DNA from: Halomonas sp. 707D7
GTDB taxonomy: Bacteria; Pseudomonadota; Gammaproteobacteria; Pseudomonadales; Halomonadaceae
Reading direction: 5' to 3'
Length of the DNA: 40,622 nt
Assembly: GCF_024158715.1 (NCBI RefSeq)
Contig: NZ_JAMZBC010000010.1
Span: 1-40,622, forward strand
A program made the position numbers and the translations under genes. The notes below the pieces were generated by a model. It saw only the letters and a program-made list of their open reading frames with translations. It did no database searches and was not told the DNA's origin. Positions 8,914-16,734 of this stretch are shown piece by piece. Within the stretch, counting starts at the first letter, position 1. Each line of letters begins with the position of its first letter.

Positions 8914-8931
8914 AAGCCTTGCGGCTTTTTT
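8914..8931 (+). terminator. Short hairpin plus T run in the purE leader (possible attenuator)
   Basis: AAGCC (8914-8918), loop TTGC and GGCTT (8923-8927) are followed at once by TTTT. This is the architecture of a small intrinsic terminator. It sits 42 bases upstream of the purE start and downstream of any plausible promoter, so it may attenuate purEK. The stem is only 5 bp, so it could be weak or irrelevant. Confidence 0.4.
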
Positions 8932-8973
8932 CGTCAGGAAACGGTTTGAGGCCTCTGGCCGAGGAGCGAATAG

Positions 8974-9486
8974 ATGTCCGGTAGCGCACCCAAGGTGGGC
9001 GTGATCATGGGGTCGAAATCCGACTGGCCCGTCATGGAACACGCCGTCAACATGCTCGAGCGATTAGGCGTCGCCTACGAAACCCGCGTGGTCTCCGCCC
9101 ACCGCACACCGGACCTGCTGTTCGAGTACGCCAAGAGCGCGGCCGAGCGCGGGCTTGCGGTGATCGTCGCCGGCGCCGGGGGCGCGGCACACCTGCCGGG
9201 CATGGTGGCCTCGCAGACGGCGCTGCCGGTACTTGGCGTGCCGGTGGAGTCCAAGGCGCTCAAGGGACTCGATTCGCTGCTGTCGATCGCCCAGATGCCC
9301 GGCGGCATCGCCGTGGGAACGCTGGCCATCGGCAAGGCCGGCGCCACCAACGCAGGCCTTCTGGCGGCCCAGATCGTCGGGCTTCAGGACCGCGCGGTGC
9401 GCGAGGCGATCGAAGCGTTTCGCCACGAGCAGACCCAGCTGGTGCTGGACAACCCGGACCCGCGGCCCGACAGCGACAAGGCCTGA
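8974..9486 (+). CDS. purE: N5-carboxyaminoimidazole ribonucleotide mutase, class I PurE
   Basis: A 170-residue enzyme that converts N5-CAIR to CAIR in purine synthesis. The family motifs are complete: GSKSDWPVM (residues 13-21, phosphate binding), SAHRTPDLL with catalytic His43, and [12 protein letters not shown] (67-78). It is followed by purK after a 10-base gap, which fits the bacterial class I PurE/PurK pair rather than the class II PurE that uses CO2 directly. The start ATG 8974 has GAGGAG about 8 bases upstream. I saw no convincing PurR operator in the upstream region; control may instead involve the leader hairpin. Confidence 0.96.
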   Translation: MSGSAPKVGVIMGSKSDWPVMEHAVNMLERLGVAYETRVVSAHRTPDLLFEYAKSAAERGLAVIVAGAGGAAHLPGMVASQTALPVLGVPVESKALKGLDSLLSIAQMPGGIAVGTLAIGKAGATNAGLLAAQIVGLQDRAVREAIEAFRHEQTQLVLDNPDPRPDSDKA

Positions 9487-9496
9487 GGAGGCGACG

Positions 9497-10618
9497 ATGA
9501 ACATTGGCGTACTGGGGGCCGGCCAGCTCGGCCGGATGCTGGCCCTGGCGGGCTATCCGCTGGGCAACCGCTTCACCTTTCTGGATACCACGGGCAGCCC
9601 GAGCGTGGGCCTTGGCGAGGTCATCGTCGACCCCAACAACCAGCAGCTGGCGGCGTTTCTCGACAAGGTCGACGTGGTCACCTACGAGTTCGAGCACCTG
9701 CCGGTCGCGCTGGTGGAGGAGATCGAGCGGGTGAAGCCGGTCTACCCCTCGAGCCGGGCGATCGCGGTGTGCCAGAACCGGGTGGAGGAGAAGGCGCTGT
9801 TCGATCGCCTCGGTATTCCCACCCCGGCCTACCGCGTCGTCGAAAGTGCCGAGGCGCTGGCCGACGCGGCCCGCGAGCTCGGCTGCCCGGTGGTCGCCAA
9901 GTCGGTCACTGAGGGGTACGACGGCAAGGGTCAGGCAGTGCTTTCCTCTGCCGAGCAGGCCTCTGATGCCTGGGCTTCGATCGGCCATCCCCGTCTGATC
10001 GTCGAGGCCTTCGTCGACTTCGTGCGCGAGGTGTCGATCATCGCGGTGCGCGGGCGCGACGGCGAAGTGGTGTTCTACCCGATGGCGGAGAACCAGCACG
10101 AGGGTGGCATTCTGCGCTACTCCGTGGCGCCGCTGCCGGATCTGGACGAGAGCGTCCAGCAGACGGCGGACGGCTACATTCGCGCGCTGCTCGACGAGCT
10201 CGACTACGTCGGCGTGCTGGCGCTGGAGCTGTTCCAGACCCGCGACGGGGGGCTTCTCGCCAACGAGATGGCGCCGCGGGTCCACAACTCCGGCCACTGG
10301 ACGATGGACGGCGCCGTCACCAGCCAGTTCGAGAACCACCTGCGCGCGGTGCAGGGGCTGCCGCTGGGTGCCACCGACGCCATCGCGCCGACCTGCATGG
10401 TCAACGTGATCGGCCGCGAGGGTGACAGCGCCGAACTTCTGGCCATTCCCCAGGCGCACCTGCACCGCTACGACAAGGAGGAGCGCGCCGGGCGCAAGCT
10501 TGCCCACATCAACGTGCTGGCCAACTCCCACGAAGAGCTTCTGAACAAGGTGCGCCGCTGCCAGGCCCTGCTCCCCGAGGCGCCGCCGGTTTCCTGGAGC
10601 TTCGCCTCTGAGAGTTGA
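9497..10618 (+). CDS. purK: N5-carboxyaminoimidazole ribonucleotide synthase (PurK)
   Basis: A 373-residue ATP-grasp enzyme that carboxylates AIR with bicarbonate and ATP to give N5-CAIR, the substrate of PurE. The N-terminal GAGQLGRM (residues 7-14) forms the nucleotide-fold loop. The ATP-grasp core includes CPVVAKSVTEGYDGKGQ and the family signature EMAPRVHNSGHWTMDG. The start at ATG 9497 follows GAGGAG, 10 bases after the purE stop. A much longer frame opening inside purE is an artefact of G+C-rich DNA. It is the last gene of the operon, ended by the strong hairpin at 10632. Confidence 0.96.
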   Translation: MNIGVLGAGQLGRMLALAGYPLGNRFTFLDTTGSPSVGLGEVIVDPNNQQLAAFLDKVDVVTYEFEHLPVALVEEIERVKPVYPSSRAIAVCQNRVEEKALFDRLGIPTPAYRVVESAEALADAARELGCPVVAKSVTEGYDGKGQAVLSSAEQASDAWASIGHPRLIVEAFVDFVREVSIIAVRGRDGEVVFYPMAENQHEGGILRYSVAPLPDLDESVQQTADGYIRALLDELDYVGVLALELFQTRDGGLLANEMAPRVHNSGHWTMDGAVTSQFENHLRAVQGLPLGATDAIAPTCMVNVIGREGDSAELLAIPQAHLHRYDKEERAGRKLAHINVLANSHEELLNKVRRCQALLPEAPPVSWSFASES

Positions 10619-10631
10619 TTCCCTCCTCATG

Positions 10632-10657
10632 ACCGCCTGCTTGCAGGCGGTTTTTTT
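10632..10657 (+). terminator. Intrinsic terminator after purEK
   Basis: ACCGCCTG (10632-10639) and CAGGCGGT (10644-10651) form a perfect 8-bp stem with a CTTG loop, followed by six T residues. It ends 39 bases after the purK stop. Confidence 0.95.
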
Positions 10658-10690
10658 AGGCTAATGATAAATCGCTTTGTGTCGATAAAT

Positions 10691-10733
10691 ACTATAAAAC
10701 TGGCATATGGAAGCGAGTACTACAAAACTCGTA
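10691..10733 (+). repeat. Two imperfect 15-bp direct repeats upstream of the GGDEF gene
   Basis: ACTATAAAACTGGCA (10691-10705) and ACTACAAAACTCGTA (10719-10733) match at 12 of 15 positions, 28 bases apart, within an AT-rich 140-base spacer. They lie 66-108 bases before the start of the diguanylate-cyclase-like gene and could be regulator binding sites. No complete promoter pair could be assigned with confidence. Confidence 0.35.
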
Positions 10734-10798
10734 CTTCTAACTTCGCTGAATTTTATGTGTGTCCATAAAACCAACTCATAAACGCACAGGGGCAGACT

Positions 10799-12391
10799 AT
10801 GCCTTGGAAGTGGAAGCCCGAAGCCATCGCGGCCTATCACCTGGCGAGCGTGTCCGGTAAAGCCCTGACGCTCAGCGATCTCGAAATGGCGAAGGTAGGC
10901 CTGCTTTACAACAAGCTTTGGGTCCCGGTCGTCAGTGGCCTGGTGGTGGCGAGCTTGATGCTGGTGGCGATCTGGGAGGCCAATGACCCAGGACTGATGC
11001 TGAGGTGGCTGGCGATACTGGGCATCATTTCCCTGCTGCGGCTATGGCTGGCCTATCGATTCCATTACGCTAATCCCAATCCTCGTCACAAAGGATGGCT
11101 CTACACCTTCGCCCTGTGTGCCTTGGTGGCAGGCGCCGTCTGGGGCGCGGCGGGGGTACTGTTTTTCACACCCAACCATCCGGAGCAACTCGCCGCCGTC
11201 GCGTTTGCCATGGCCGGGGTCACCGGGGGCGGTACCAGTACGCTATCCTCCAACCGCTGGATCGCCATGGGCTTCGTGATCCAGGCGCTCGTGCCGCTGT
11301 CCGTGCTTTTCTGGATCGAAGGCACTTTGGTCTCCCGAACCTTTGGCGCCATGGTGGTGATCTACCTGGGGCTGATGATGACCACCAGCGCCCAATTGAA
11401 CCGTATCATTCACGACAACTTCACCTTGAGGATCGGTATCCTCACCCGAGAGGCGCAGCTTCTGGAAAGCGAACGCCGCTATCGCTCCATTTTCGATCAC
11501 TCCCCGTTCGGTGTGCTTCATTTCGACAAGGCCGGCACGATCACCGAGTGCAACGACGAGCTCGTGAAGATCCTGGGCATCGAGGCGGACCTGTTGATCG
11601 ACTACCCGATGCTGGCGGCGTCAGCGGATCCACGGGTCGCTGAGGCGGTTCGCGATGCCCTGCGCGATGGCACAGGCTATTTCGAAGGCGTACTGGACCT
11701 CAAGGAGAACCTGCCGGGGACACCGCTTCGGGCGATCTTCAATAGCGTCAAGGACATCGATAACCAGGCGATCGGCGGCGTCGCCATCATCGAGGATTCC
11801 ACCGAGCGCATGCGTCACGAGGCGATCATTCATCGCCAGGCGAACTACGACGCGCTGACGGATCTCCCCAATCGGCGCCTGTTCATGACGCGGTTGACGG
11901 CACTATGCGACGACGCCGCCAGCCACGAGCGCACCGGGGTACTGCTGTTTCTCGACATGGACCGATTCAAGCTGATCAACGATACCTTCGGCCACGCCGC
12001 CGGCGACGCCCTGCTGGTACAAGTGGCCGAGCGTTTGAGCAGTCATCTGAAGGATGACGACATGGCCGCTCGGCTCAGCGGAGACGAGTTCGTGATGCTG
12101 GTATTGATCAACCAGCCCCTGACCGAGGCGGCCGAAGCGCGGGCCCACCAACGGATGACCGAGCTGAAGGCCGCGCTGACCGGGCAGTATTCCCTGAACG
12201 ACCAATGGGTGGAGGTGACGCCGAGCATGGGGTATACCTGCTTCAACGCTGTCGAATGTGATCATGCCGAGGTGCTCAGGCAGGCGGACCTGGCGATGTA
12301 CCAGGCCAAGGCAGCGGGCCGCGCCCGGCTTAGCCGCTATCAGTCAGAGATGGAGAGGGGGGCGGGAGAGGGTGGCCACCCGACTGCCTGA
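10799..12391 (+). CDS. Membrane PAS-GGDEF protein, probable diguanylate cyclase
   Basis: A 530-residue protein. About six hydrophobic segments fill residues 34-200, forming a MASE-like sensor region. A PAS-like domain follows (about 228-340, starting near SERRYRSIFDHSPFGVLHFD), then a GGDEF domain (about 350-515, with YDALTDLPNRRLF and FLDMDRFKLINDTFGHAAGD). GGDEF domains make cyclic-di-GMP from two GTP. The signature is S427-G-D-E-F431, a single change in the first glycine that is often tolerated, so activity is likely. The product-inhibition I-site RxxD, normally five residues before the signature, reads KDDD, so feedback inhibition may be weak or absent. There is no EAL domain. The start ATG 10799 has AGGGG upstream. 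The gene stands alone between the purEK terminator and the convergent TraX-family gene. Confidence 0.9.
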   Translation: MPWKWKPEAIAAYHLASVSGKALTLSDLEMAKVGLLYNKLWVPVVSGLVVASLMLVAIWEANDPGLMLRWLAILGIISLLRLWLAYRFHYANPNPRHKGWLYTFALCALVAGAVWGAAGVLFFTPNHPEQLAAVAFAMAGVTGGGTSTLSSNRWIAMGFVIQALVPLSVLFWIEGTLVSRTFGAMVVIYLGLMMTTSAQLNRIIHDNFTLRIGILTREAQLLESERRYRSIFDHSPFGVLHFDKAGTITECNDELVKILGIEADLLIDYPMLAASADPRVAEAVRDALRDGTGYFEGVLDLKENLPGTPLRAIFNSVKDIDNQAIGGVAIIEDSTERMRHEAIIHRQANYDALTDLPNRRLFMTRLTALCDDAASHERTGVLLFLDMDRFKLINDTFGHAAGDALLVQVAERLSSHLKDDDMAARLSGDEFVMLVLINQPLTEAAEARAHQRMTELKAALTGQYSLNDQWVEVTPSMGYTCFNAVECDHAEVLRQADLAMYQAKAAGRARLSRYQSEMERGAGEGGHPTA

Positions 12392-12392
12392 C

Positions 12393-13229
12393 CTACATCG
12401 CCCACCGACCGCTGATCACGACCCAGAGCGCAATGACGGCGAAGTGCGCCGGGTACCAGGCAAGCCACATCTTGCGTGGCATGGCCTTGAATACCGGTGG
12501 AATCTTCTGGGAGGCGCCGGCTGCCAGAAGTAGTACCACCAAACAGGTGGCGACGGTAAAGGACTTGGCCATGTCCGAGGCGTTCATCTGACCCGCGATC
12601 CAAAGAAGCGGAAACGCGGCCAAGCCCGCCCAGAGCCTTGAGATCAGTGCGTCTCGAGTTTCGCTGAGCGCGTGCATGGCAAACATAAACAGCGGAATCA
12701 ACAACAGCCCGTTATGGCCGTACTCCACCCAGAACCCGAGCAGATACCAGACGGTGACCAGCCCTGCGGTGCCCATCAGCAGCCAGCCAAAGTTCAGGGT
12801 CTGGCGCAGGTAGTGTTGCCAGCCCAGGCGTACCAGCGCTCCCAGGGCCAGGCCACTTGCCAGGGTAAAGCAGACATTGAGCACGAACGCATCGCTTACC
12901 CGCGGCATCATCATGTAAGGCACCTGGGCAGCGATACCGATGACCATCACCCGACGGGCGTAGCGCAGGGGGTTTCGCGTATTGAAGAGCCCGTGCCAGG
13001 CCACCATGGCGGCAAACAGGGGAAAGGCAATGCGCCCGATCGAAGAGCCTGCCCAGCTCAGGTCCCAGTCGCTTGGCAGCACGTAGCGCACCAGATGGTC
13101 GATGGTCATCGTGACCAGTGCAAGCCACTGCCCCCAGGCGGTCCAGTGGGACGAGGGGCGCTCGTCGGCGCGCGGCGCCGATACCGGCGCGGCGGTCGAT
13201 CGTGCGGGGGCGTCCGATGGATTCGTCAT
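12393..13229 (-). CDS. TraX-family membrane protein
   Basis: A 278-residue polytopic membrane protein. It has a short polar, alanine/proline-rich N-terminus followed by about eight hydrophobic segments. The first, WTAWGQWLALVTMTIDHLV with RIAFPLFAAMVAWHG after it, matches the TraX family, named for the F-plasmid protein that N-acetylates pilin. Chromosomal homologues are common and their substrates are not known. No conjugation genes are nearby, so a role in pilin acetylation here is not supported. The start at 13229 is fixed by a strong AAGGAGG site; an 18-residue upstream extension is rejected. The stop lies 1 base from the stop of the convergent GGDEF gene, with no terminator between them. 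Confidence 0.82.
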   Translation of the reverse strand: MTNPSDAPARSTAAPVSAPRADERPSSHWTAWGQWLALVTMTIDHLVRYVLPSDWDLSWAGSSIGRIAFPLFAAMVAWHGLFNTRNPLRYARRVMVIGIAAQVPYMMMPRVSDAFVLNVCFTLASGLALGALVRLGWQHYLRQTLNFGWLLMGTAGLVTVWYLLGFWVEYGHNGLLLIPLFMFAMHALSETRDALISRLWAGLAAFPLLWIAGQMNASDMAKSFTVATCLVVLLLAAGASQKIPPVFKAMPRKMWLAWYPAHFAVIALWVVISGRWAM

Positions 13230-13326
13230 AAAACCTCCTTGTCTTTCATGACCTGAGCGTTGGATCAGACTGGCACCGGGCACGTGAGTTCATCCCGGCG
13301 TCGCCCCACTATACCGCAACCCAAAC

Positions 13327-13353
13327 GAAAACCCCCGGCGAAGGCCGGGGGTT
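13327..13353 (-). terminator. Intrinsic terminator after the amino-acid binding-protein gene
   Basis: AACCCCCGGC (13330-13339) pairs perfectly with GCCGGGGGTT (13344-13353) around a GAAG loop. Read on the minus strand it ends in TTTTC. It ends the ABC transporter gene group. Confidence 0.92.
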
Positions 13354-13389
13354 CGTGGCATTGTTACTAAAAGCATTGCCGCTCGAGGC

Positions 13390-14160
13390 TCACTCGGCGC
13401 CGAAGTAGCGCTCGTAGATCTCGTCGTAGGTGCCGTTCTCCTGGAGTGTGGCCAGGGCCTCGTTGAAGCGCTCGGCGAGCGCCTCGTCACGCTGGCGGAA
13501 GGCGATGCCGAAACCGTCGCCGAAGTACTCCTTGGGCTCGCTGATCCGCTCGCCGACTTCCTTGTACTCGCCGTCGTTGCCCTCGATCAGCGTGTAGTGG
13601 CCGATCGGGAAGTCGAGGAAGACGATGTCCAGGCGCTGGGCGTCCATGTCGAGCACCATGTCGTCGGCGGTGGCGTAGCGGCTGATGTCGGCGACGCTGC
13701 CGAAGTTGTCGGTCACGTAGTTGTCCTGCAGCGTGCCGCGCTGGACACCGATGGTCATGCCGTCGAGAGTCTCTTCGTTGGCTTCGTCGATATCGAGGCT
13801 TTGCGGCGCGAACCAGGCCGAGGGCATGGTGATGTAGGGGTCAGAGAACAGCACCTGACGACGGCGCTCTTCATTGATGGTCATCGAGGACATGATGGCG
13901 TCGTAGTTGCGTGACATCAGCCCCGGGATGATGCCGTCCCACTCCTGCTCGACCCACTCGCAGCTCACGCCGATCTCCTCGCACAGCGCATTGCCCAGAT
14001 CGATGTCGAAGCCGGTCAGCTCGCCGTCGGCGCTGCGGTACTCCATGGGCTCGTAAGGAATGTCCACACCGATGCGGACGTTGTCGTAGTCCCGCGCTTG
14101 AGCGGAGGAGGCGGCGGCCACGGCCAGGCCCAGAACGGAAAGCGTCAGAATTCTTTTCAT
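13390..14160 (-). CDS. aotJ: Periplasmic basic amino-acid-binding protein of an ABC transporter (ArgT/HisJ/AotJ type)
   Basis: A 256-residue SBP_bac_3 protein. Residues 1-22 are a signal peptide ending AQA-RD. The mature protein has the family patterns DIPYEPMEYRSADGELTGFDIDL, EWDGIIPGLMSRNYDAIMSSM and ERRRQVLFSDPYI. It would deliver arginine, ornithine or a related basic amino acid to the permease encoded just upstream. The start ATG 14160 has GGAG about 8 bases before it; a 10-residue extension is rejected. It is the last gene after the ATPase and the two permeases, behind a 135-base spacer holding a large stem-loop, so it may have its own promoter or processed transcript. The neighbouring astE supports arginine as a substrate. 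The gene symbol follows the Pseudomonas system by analogy. Confidence 0.88.
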   Translation of the reverse strand: MKRILTLSVLGLAVAAASSAQARDYDNVRIGVDIPYEPMEYRSADGELTGFDIDLGNALCEEIGVSCEWVEQEWDGIIPGLMSRNYDAIMSSMTINEERRRQVLFSDPYITMPSAWFAPQSLDIDEANEETLDGMTIGVQRGTLQDNYVTDNFGSVADISRYATADDMVLDMDAQRLDIVFLDFPIGHYTLIEGNDGEYKEVGERISEPKEYFGDGFGIAFRQRDEALAERFNEALATLQENGTYDEIYERYFGAE

Positions 14161-14236
14161 TGGAAGTTCTCCTTGAGTATGCGGGGACACGTACGTGATC
14201 CTCTCTAAACTAACCTACCCAAGCGTTGACGAAAAG

Positions 14237-14278
14237 AGCAGGGCGCGTCTAAACCAACGTTCGTTTGATCGCCCTGCT
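14237..14278 (-). other. Large imperfect stem-loop between permease and binding-protein genes
   Basis: AGCAGGGCG (14237-14245) pairs with CGCCCTGCT (14270-14278). The loop itself contains the near-palindrome AAACCAACGTTCGTTT (one mismatch pair), so the hairpin can be extended. On the minus strand CTTTTCG follows, a weak terminator-like tail. Such intergenic structures often separate expression of a binding protein from its permease; that role is inferred. Confidence 0.55.
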
Positions 14279-14295
14279 GCTTGTTCCTGTCTCGG

Positions 14296-15024
14296 CTAGT
14301 GGGAAAGCGGCTTCAAGTGCGCCAGCAAGCGCTTTTCGAGCTGGCGGAACACGAACAGGATGGCAAAGGTCATGCAAAGGTAGATCGCCGCCACGAACAA
14401 GAACGCATCGAACGGGGCGTAGAAGCGCGCATAGACGAAGCGCGCGGCGCCGGTCAGATCGGTGAGCGTCACGACACTCGCGATGGCGCTGGCGTGCAGC
14501 ATGAAGATCACCTCGTTGCCGTAGGAGGGCAGCGCACGGCGAAAGGCGCTCGGCAGGATGATGCGCCGCATCATCAGGGAGGGCGACATGCCGTAGGCCT
14601 TGGCCGCCTCGATTTCGCCTTGCGACGTTGCCTTGATCGCACCCCGGAAGATCTCGGTGGTATAGGCGGCAGTATTGAGGGTGAAGGCGATCAGCGCAGG
14701 ATAGAACGCCTCGCGCAGGATCGGCCACAGAAACGTCTCCTGAATGCCGTCGAAGAACACTACGCCGTAGTAGATGATGTAGAGCTGGATCAGAAGCGGC
14801 GTGCCGCGAAACACGTAGGTATAGGCGTACACCGGCAGGCTGATCCACTTGTGCCGGGAGCTTCGCAGAATGGCCAGCGGCACTGCCAGCAAGAGCCCCG
14901 CCAGCAGGGATAGAAACACCAGCTGCGTGGTGGTGACGAACCCGTCCCAGTAGTAGCCGAGCGTATTGGGCGTGAAGATGGCATTGCCTTCAAGCCACTC
15001 GAACATCCAGGTGGTGATATCCAT
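14296..15024 (-). CDS. aotM: Basic amino-acid ABC transporter permease (HisM/AotM type)
   Basis: A 242-residue inner-membrane permease with about five membrane segments. Its ATPase-contact (EAA) loop reads EIEAAKAYGMSP then MMRRIILPSAFRRALP. An N-terminal FRGTPLLIQLYIIYYG motif is typical of the His/Glu/Gln/Arg permease family. It pairs with the AotQ-type permease encoded immediately upstream. ATG 15024 is favoured because a GGGGG site lies 9 bases away; a GTG at 15030 overlapping the upstream stop (GTGA) is an alternative. Either way the two permease genes touch, implying coupled translation. Confidence 0.9.
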   Translation of the reverse strand: MDITTWMFEWLEGNAIFTPNTLGYYWDGFVTTTQLVFLSLLAGLLLAVPLAILRSSRHKWISLPVYAYTYVFRGTPLLIQLYIIYYGVVFFDGIQETFLWPILREAFYPALIAFTLNTAAYTTEIFRGAIKATSQGEIEAAKAYGMSPSLMMRRIILPSAFRRALPSYGNEVIFMLHASAIASVVTLTDLTGAARFVYARFYAPFDAFLFVAAIYLCMTFAILFVFRQLEKRLLAHLKPLSH

Positions 15025-15026
15025 GG

Positions 15027-15728
15027 TCACTGTCCCCCGAAGCCGACGTTATAACGTTTTTGCAGCTGCGCGAAGATCCACTCCGAGACGCTCGCTATCA
15101 ACAGGTACACCGCCGCTACCGGCAGCAGGAAAACGAAGGGTTCGTGGGTGGCGCGCGACGCCTCGGCGGCCACGCGTACCATGTCGGTCAGCCCGATCAC
15201 CGAGACCAGCGCTGTGGTCTTCAAGAGCACCATCCAGTTGTTGGAGAGCCCGGGCAGGGCGTGGCGCATCATCTGCGGAAAGCGTACGCGGCGAAACAGC
15301 AGGGCGTTGCTCATGCCGTAGGCCTTGCCCGCCTCGATCTGGCCTTCGTCGACGGCCATGAAGGCGCCGCGAAAGGTCTCGCCCATGTAGGCCCCGAAGA
15401 TGAAACCGATGGTCAGCACCCCGGCGGCGAAGGCGTTGAAGTTGATGTAGAGGTCGATGTCGAAGTGGTCGTAGAGCATGTCGCTGATCATGTTGACGCC
15501 GATCTGGCCGCCGAAGAACAGCAGCATCATCAGCACCAGATCCGGCACGCCGCGAATGACCGTGGTATAGAGTGTGGCGACTCTATGAAGAAGCCAGCTA
15601 CGCGACATCTTGGCGGTGGCGGTGAGCAAGCCCAGCACGACTGCCAGCAGAAGTGACAGAATCGCCAGCTGCACCGTGACGCCGGCGCCCTCGATCAGCC
15701 GTGGGCCGTAGCCCTGCAAATCCAGCAT
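15027..15728 (-). CDS. aotQ: Basic amino-acid ABC transporter permease (HisQ/AotQ type)
   Basis: A 233-residue inner-membrane permease. The N-terminal MLDLQGYGPRLIEGAGVTVQLAILS and the motif TVIRGVPDLVLMMLLFFGGQ match the HisQ/AotQ branch. The EAA loop is QIEAGKAYGMSNALLFRRVR, followed by FPQMMRHALPGLSNNW. It forms a heterodimeric channel with the next permease and is energised by the ATPase encoded 16 bases upstream. The ATG at 15728 begins the family-typical N-terminus. Confidence 0.92.
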   Translation of the reverse strand: MLDLQGYGPRLIEGAGVTVQLAILSLLLAVVLGLLTATAKMSRSWLLHRVATLYTTVIRGVPDLVLMMLLFFGGQIGVNMISDMLYDHFDIDLYINFNAFAAGVLTIGFIFGAYMGETFRGAFMAVDEGQIEAGKAYGMSNALLFRRVRFPQMMRHALPGLSNNWMVLLKTTALVSVIGLTDMVRVAAEASRATHEPFVFLLPVAAVYLLIASVSEWIFAQLQKRYNVGFGGQ

Positions 15729-15744
15729 GGTGTGCCTCGCGAAA

Positions 15745-16515
15745 TCAGTATTTGGGAGCCAGGAACTGCTTGAGCCGGGGCGAGGTGGGGTTTCTCAGCA
15801 CCTCCTCTGGCGTGCCGGCCTCCTCGATCAGGCCTTGGTGCAGGTAGATCACCTTGCTCGACACGTCTCGCGCGAAGCCCATCTCGTGGGTCACCACCAC
15901 CATGGTGCGTCCTTCATTGGCGAGATCGCGCATCACCTTGAGCACATCGCCCACGAGCTCCGGGTCGAGCGCCGAGGTAGGCTCGTCGAACAGCATCACC
16001 TCCGGGTCCATGGCCAAGGCGCGCGCGATGGCGCCGCGCTGCTGCTGACCGCCGGACATCTGCGCTGGATAGGCGTTGGCACGGGCGGTCAGGCCCACCC
16101 GCTCGAGCAGCGCGTAGGCGTGCTCGATGGCCTCCTTCTTCGACTGGCCCAGCACGTGCACCGGTGCTTCGATGATGTTCTCCAGAAGCGTCATGTGCGC
16201 CCACAGGTTGAAGCCCTGGAACACCATCGAGAGCTTGGCGCGCATCTTGACCACCTGGCGACGGTCCGCTGGCTCGCGGCCGTGGCGGGTCACCTTGAAG
16301 CGCACCGGCTCGCCGTGGACGATCAGGTCACCGTCGTCGGGCTGCTCGAGCAGGTTCATGCAGCGCAGGAAGGTACTCTTGCCCGAACCGGACGCACCGA
16401 TCAGGGTGATCACGTCCCCCTTGTGCGCTTTTAGTGAAAGACCCTTGAGAACTTCTGTATCCCCGAAGCGCTTTTTGATGTTGCGCACTTCAAGAGGCGT
16501 AGGCGTTGCGGCCAT
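15745..16515 (-). CDS. aotP: Basic amino-acid ABC transporter ATP-binding protein (HisP/AotP type)
   Basis: A 256-residue ATPase. The Walker A motif GASGSGKST is at residues 40-48, followed by the Q-loop region [17 protein letters not shown], signature MSGGQQQR, Walker [13 protein letters not shown] and switch VTHEM. The insert [19 protein letters not shown] between Walker A and the Q-loop is typical of the HisP group. The start ATG 16515 has GGAG at a 7-base spacing; a TTG extension is rejected. It is the first gene of the transporter operon (ATPase, AotQ, AotM, then the binding protein). The spacer upstream carries a probable -10 and two 21-bp-spaced repeats that may be ArgR sites. Confidence 0.93.
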   Translation of the reverse strand: MAATPTPLEVRNIKKRFGDTEVLKGLSLKAHKGDVITLIGASGSGKSTFLRCMNLLEQPDDGDLIVHGEPVRFKVTRHGREPADRRQVVKMRAKLSMVFQGFNLWAHMTLLENIIEAPVHVLGQSKKEAIEHAYALLERVGLTARANAYPAQMSGGQQQRGAIARALAMDPEVMLFDEPTSALDPELVGDVLKVMRDLANEGRTMVVVTHEMGFARDVSSKVIYLHQGLIEEAGTPEEVLRNPTSPRLKQFLAPKY

Positions 16516-16600
16516 AACTAGGCTCCAGAGCAAGGTTGCCGCACTGGCAACCGATGAAAAACACGGACGTCACAGGCGGCTGGCGCGAAAAAAAGGGGCG

Positions 16601-16640
16601 ATTCTATCAGGCCTTATGCCCGACATGCTCGTTCTTATGC
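16601..16640 (-). promoter_or_regulatory. Probable aotP promoter with two 21-bp-spaced repeats (possible ArgR sites)
   Basis: On the minus strand an extended -10 (TGATAGAAT, hexamer at 16606-16601) lies about 85 bases before the aotP start. GCATAAG occurs twice (plus-strand CTTATGC at 16613-16619 and 16634-16640), exactly 21 bp apart, the centre-to-centre period of tandem ARG boxes. The proximal copy sits between the -10 and the expected -35. The match to full ARG-box consensus is only partial. Confidence 0.4.
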
Positions 16641-16734
16641 AAATGTGCTGGCTCATCAATGCTCCAACCGATATGCCAGACACTGCCCCTTGCTTGTTTT
16701 TGTTGATGAAACGCCATTGTAAGCCGCTCGATGC

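Noticed and set aside
8933-8952. Possible PurR box upstream of purE (GGAAACGGTTTGA)
   Set aside because: Only about half of the 16 consensus positions match, so it is not reported as an operator.
9260-10630. 456-codon minus-strand ORF opposite purEK
   Set aside because: Antisense shadow of two well-defined enzymes; no supporting features.
12393-13229. TraX homologue as evidence of a conjugative element
   Set aside because: No other transfer gene, origin or integrase is nearby; chromosomal TraX-family proteins are common.
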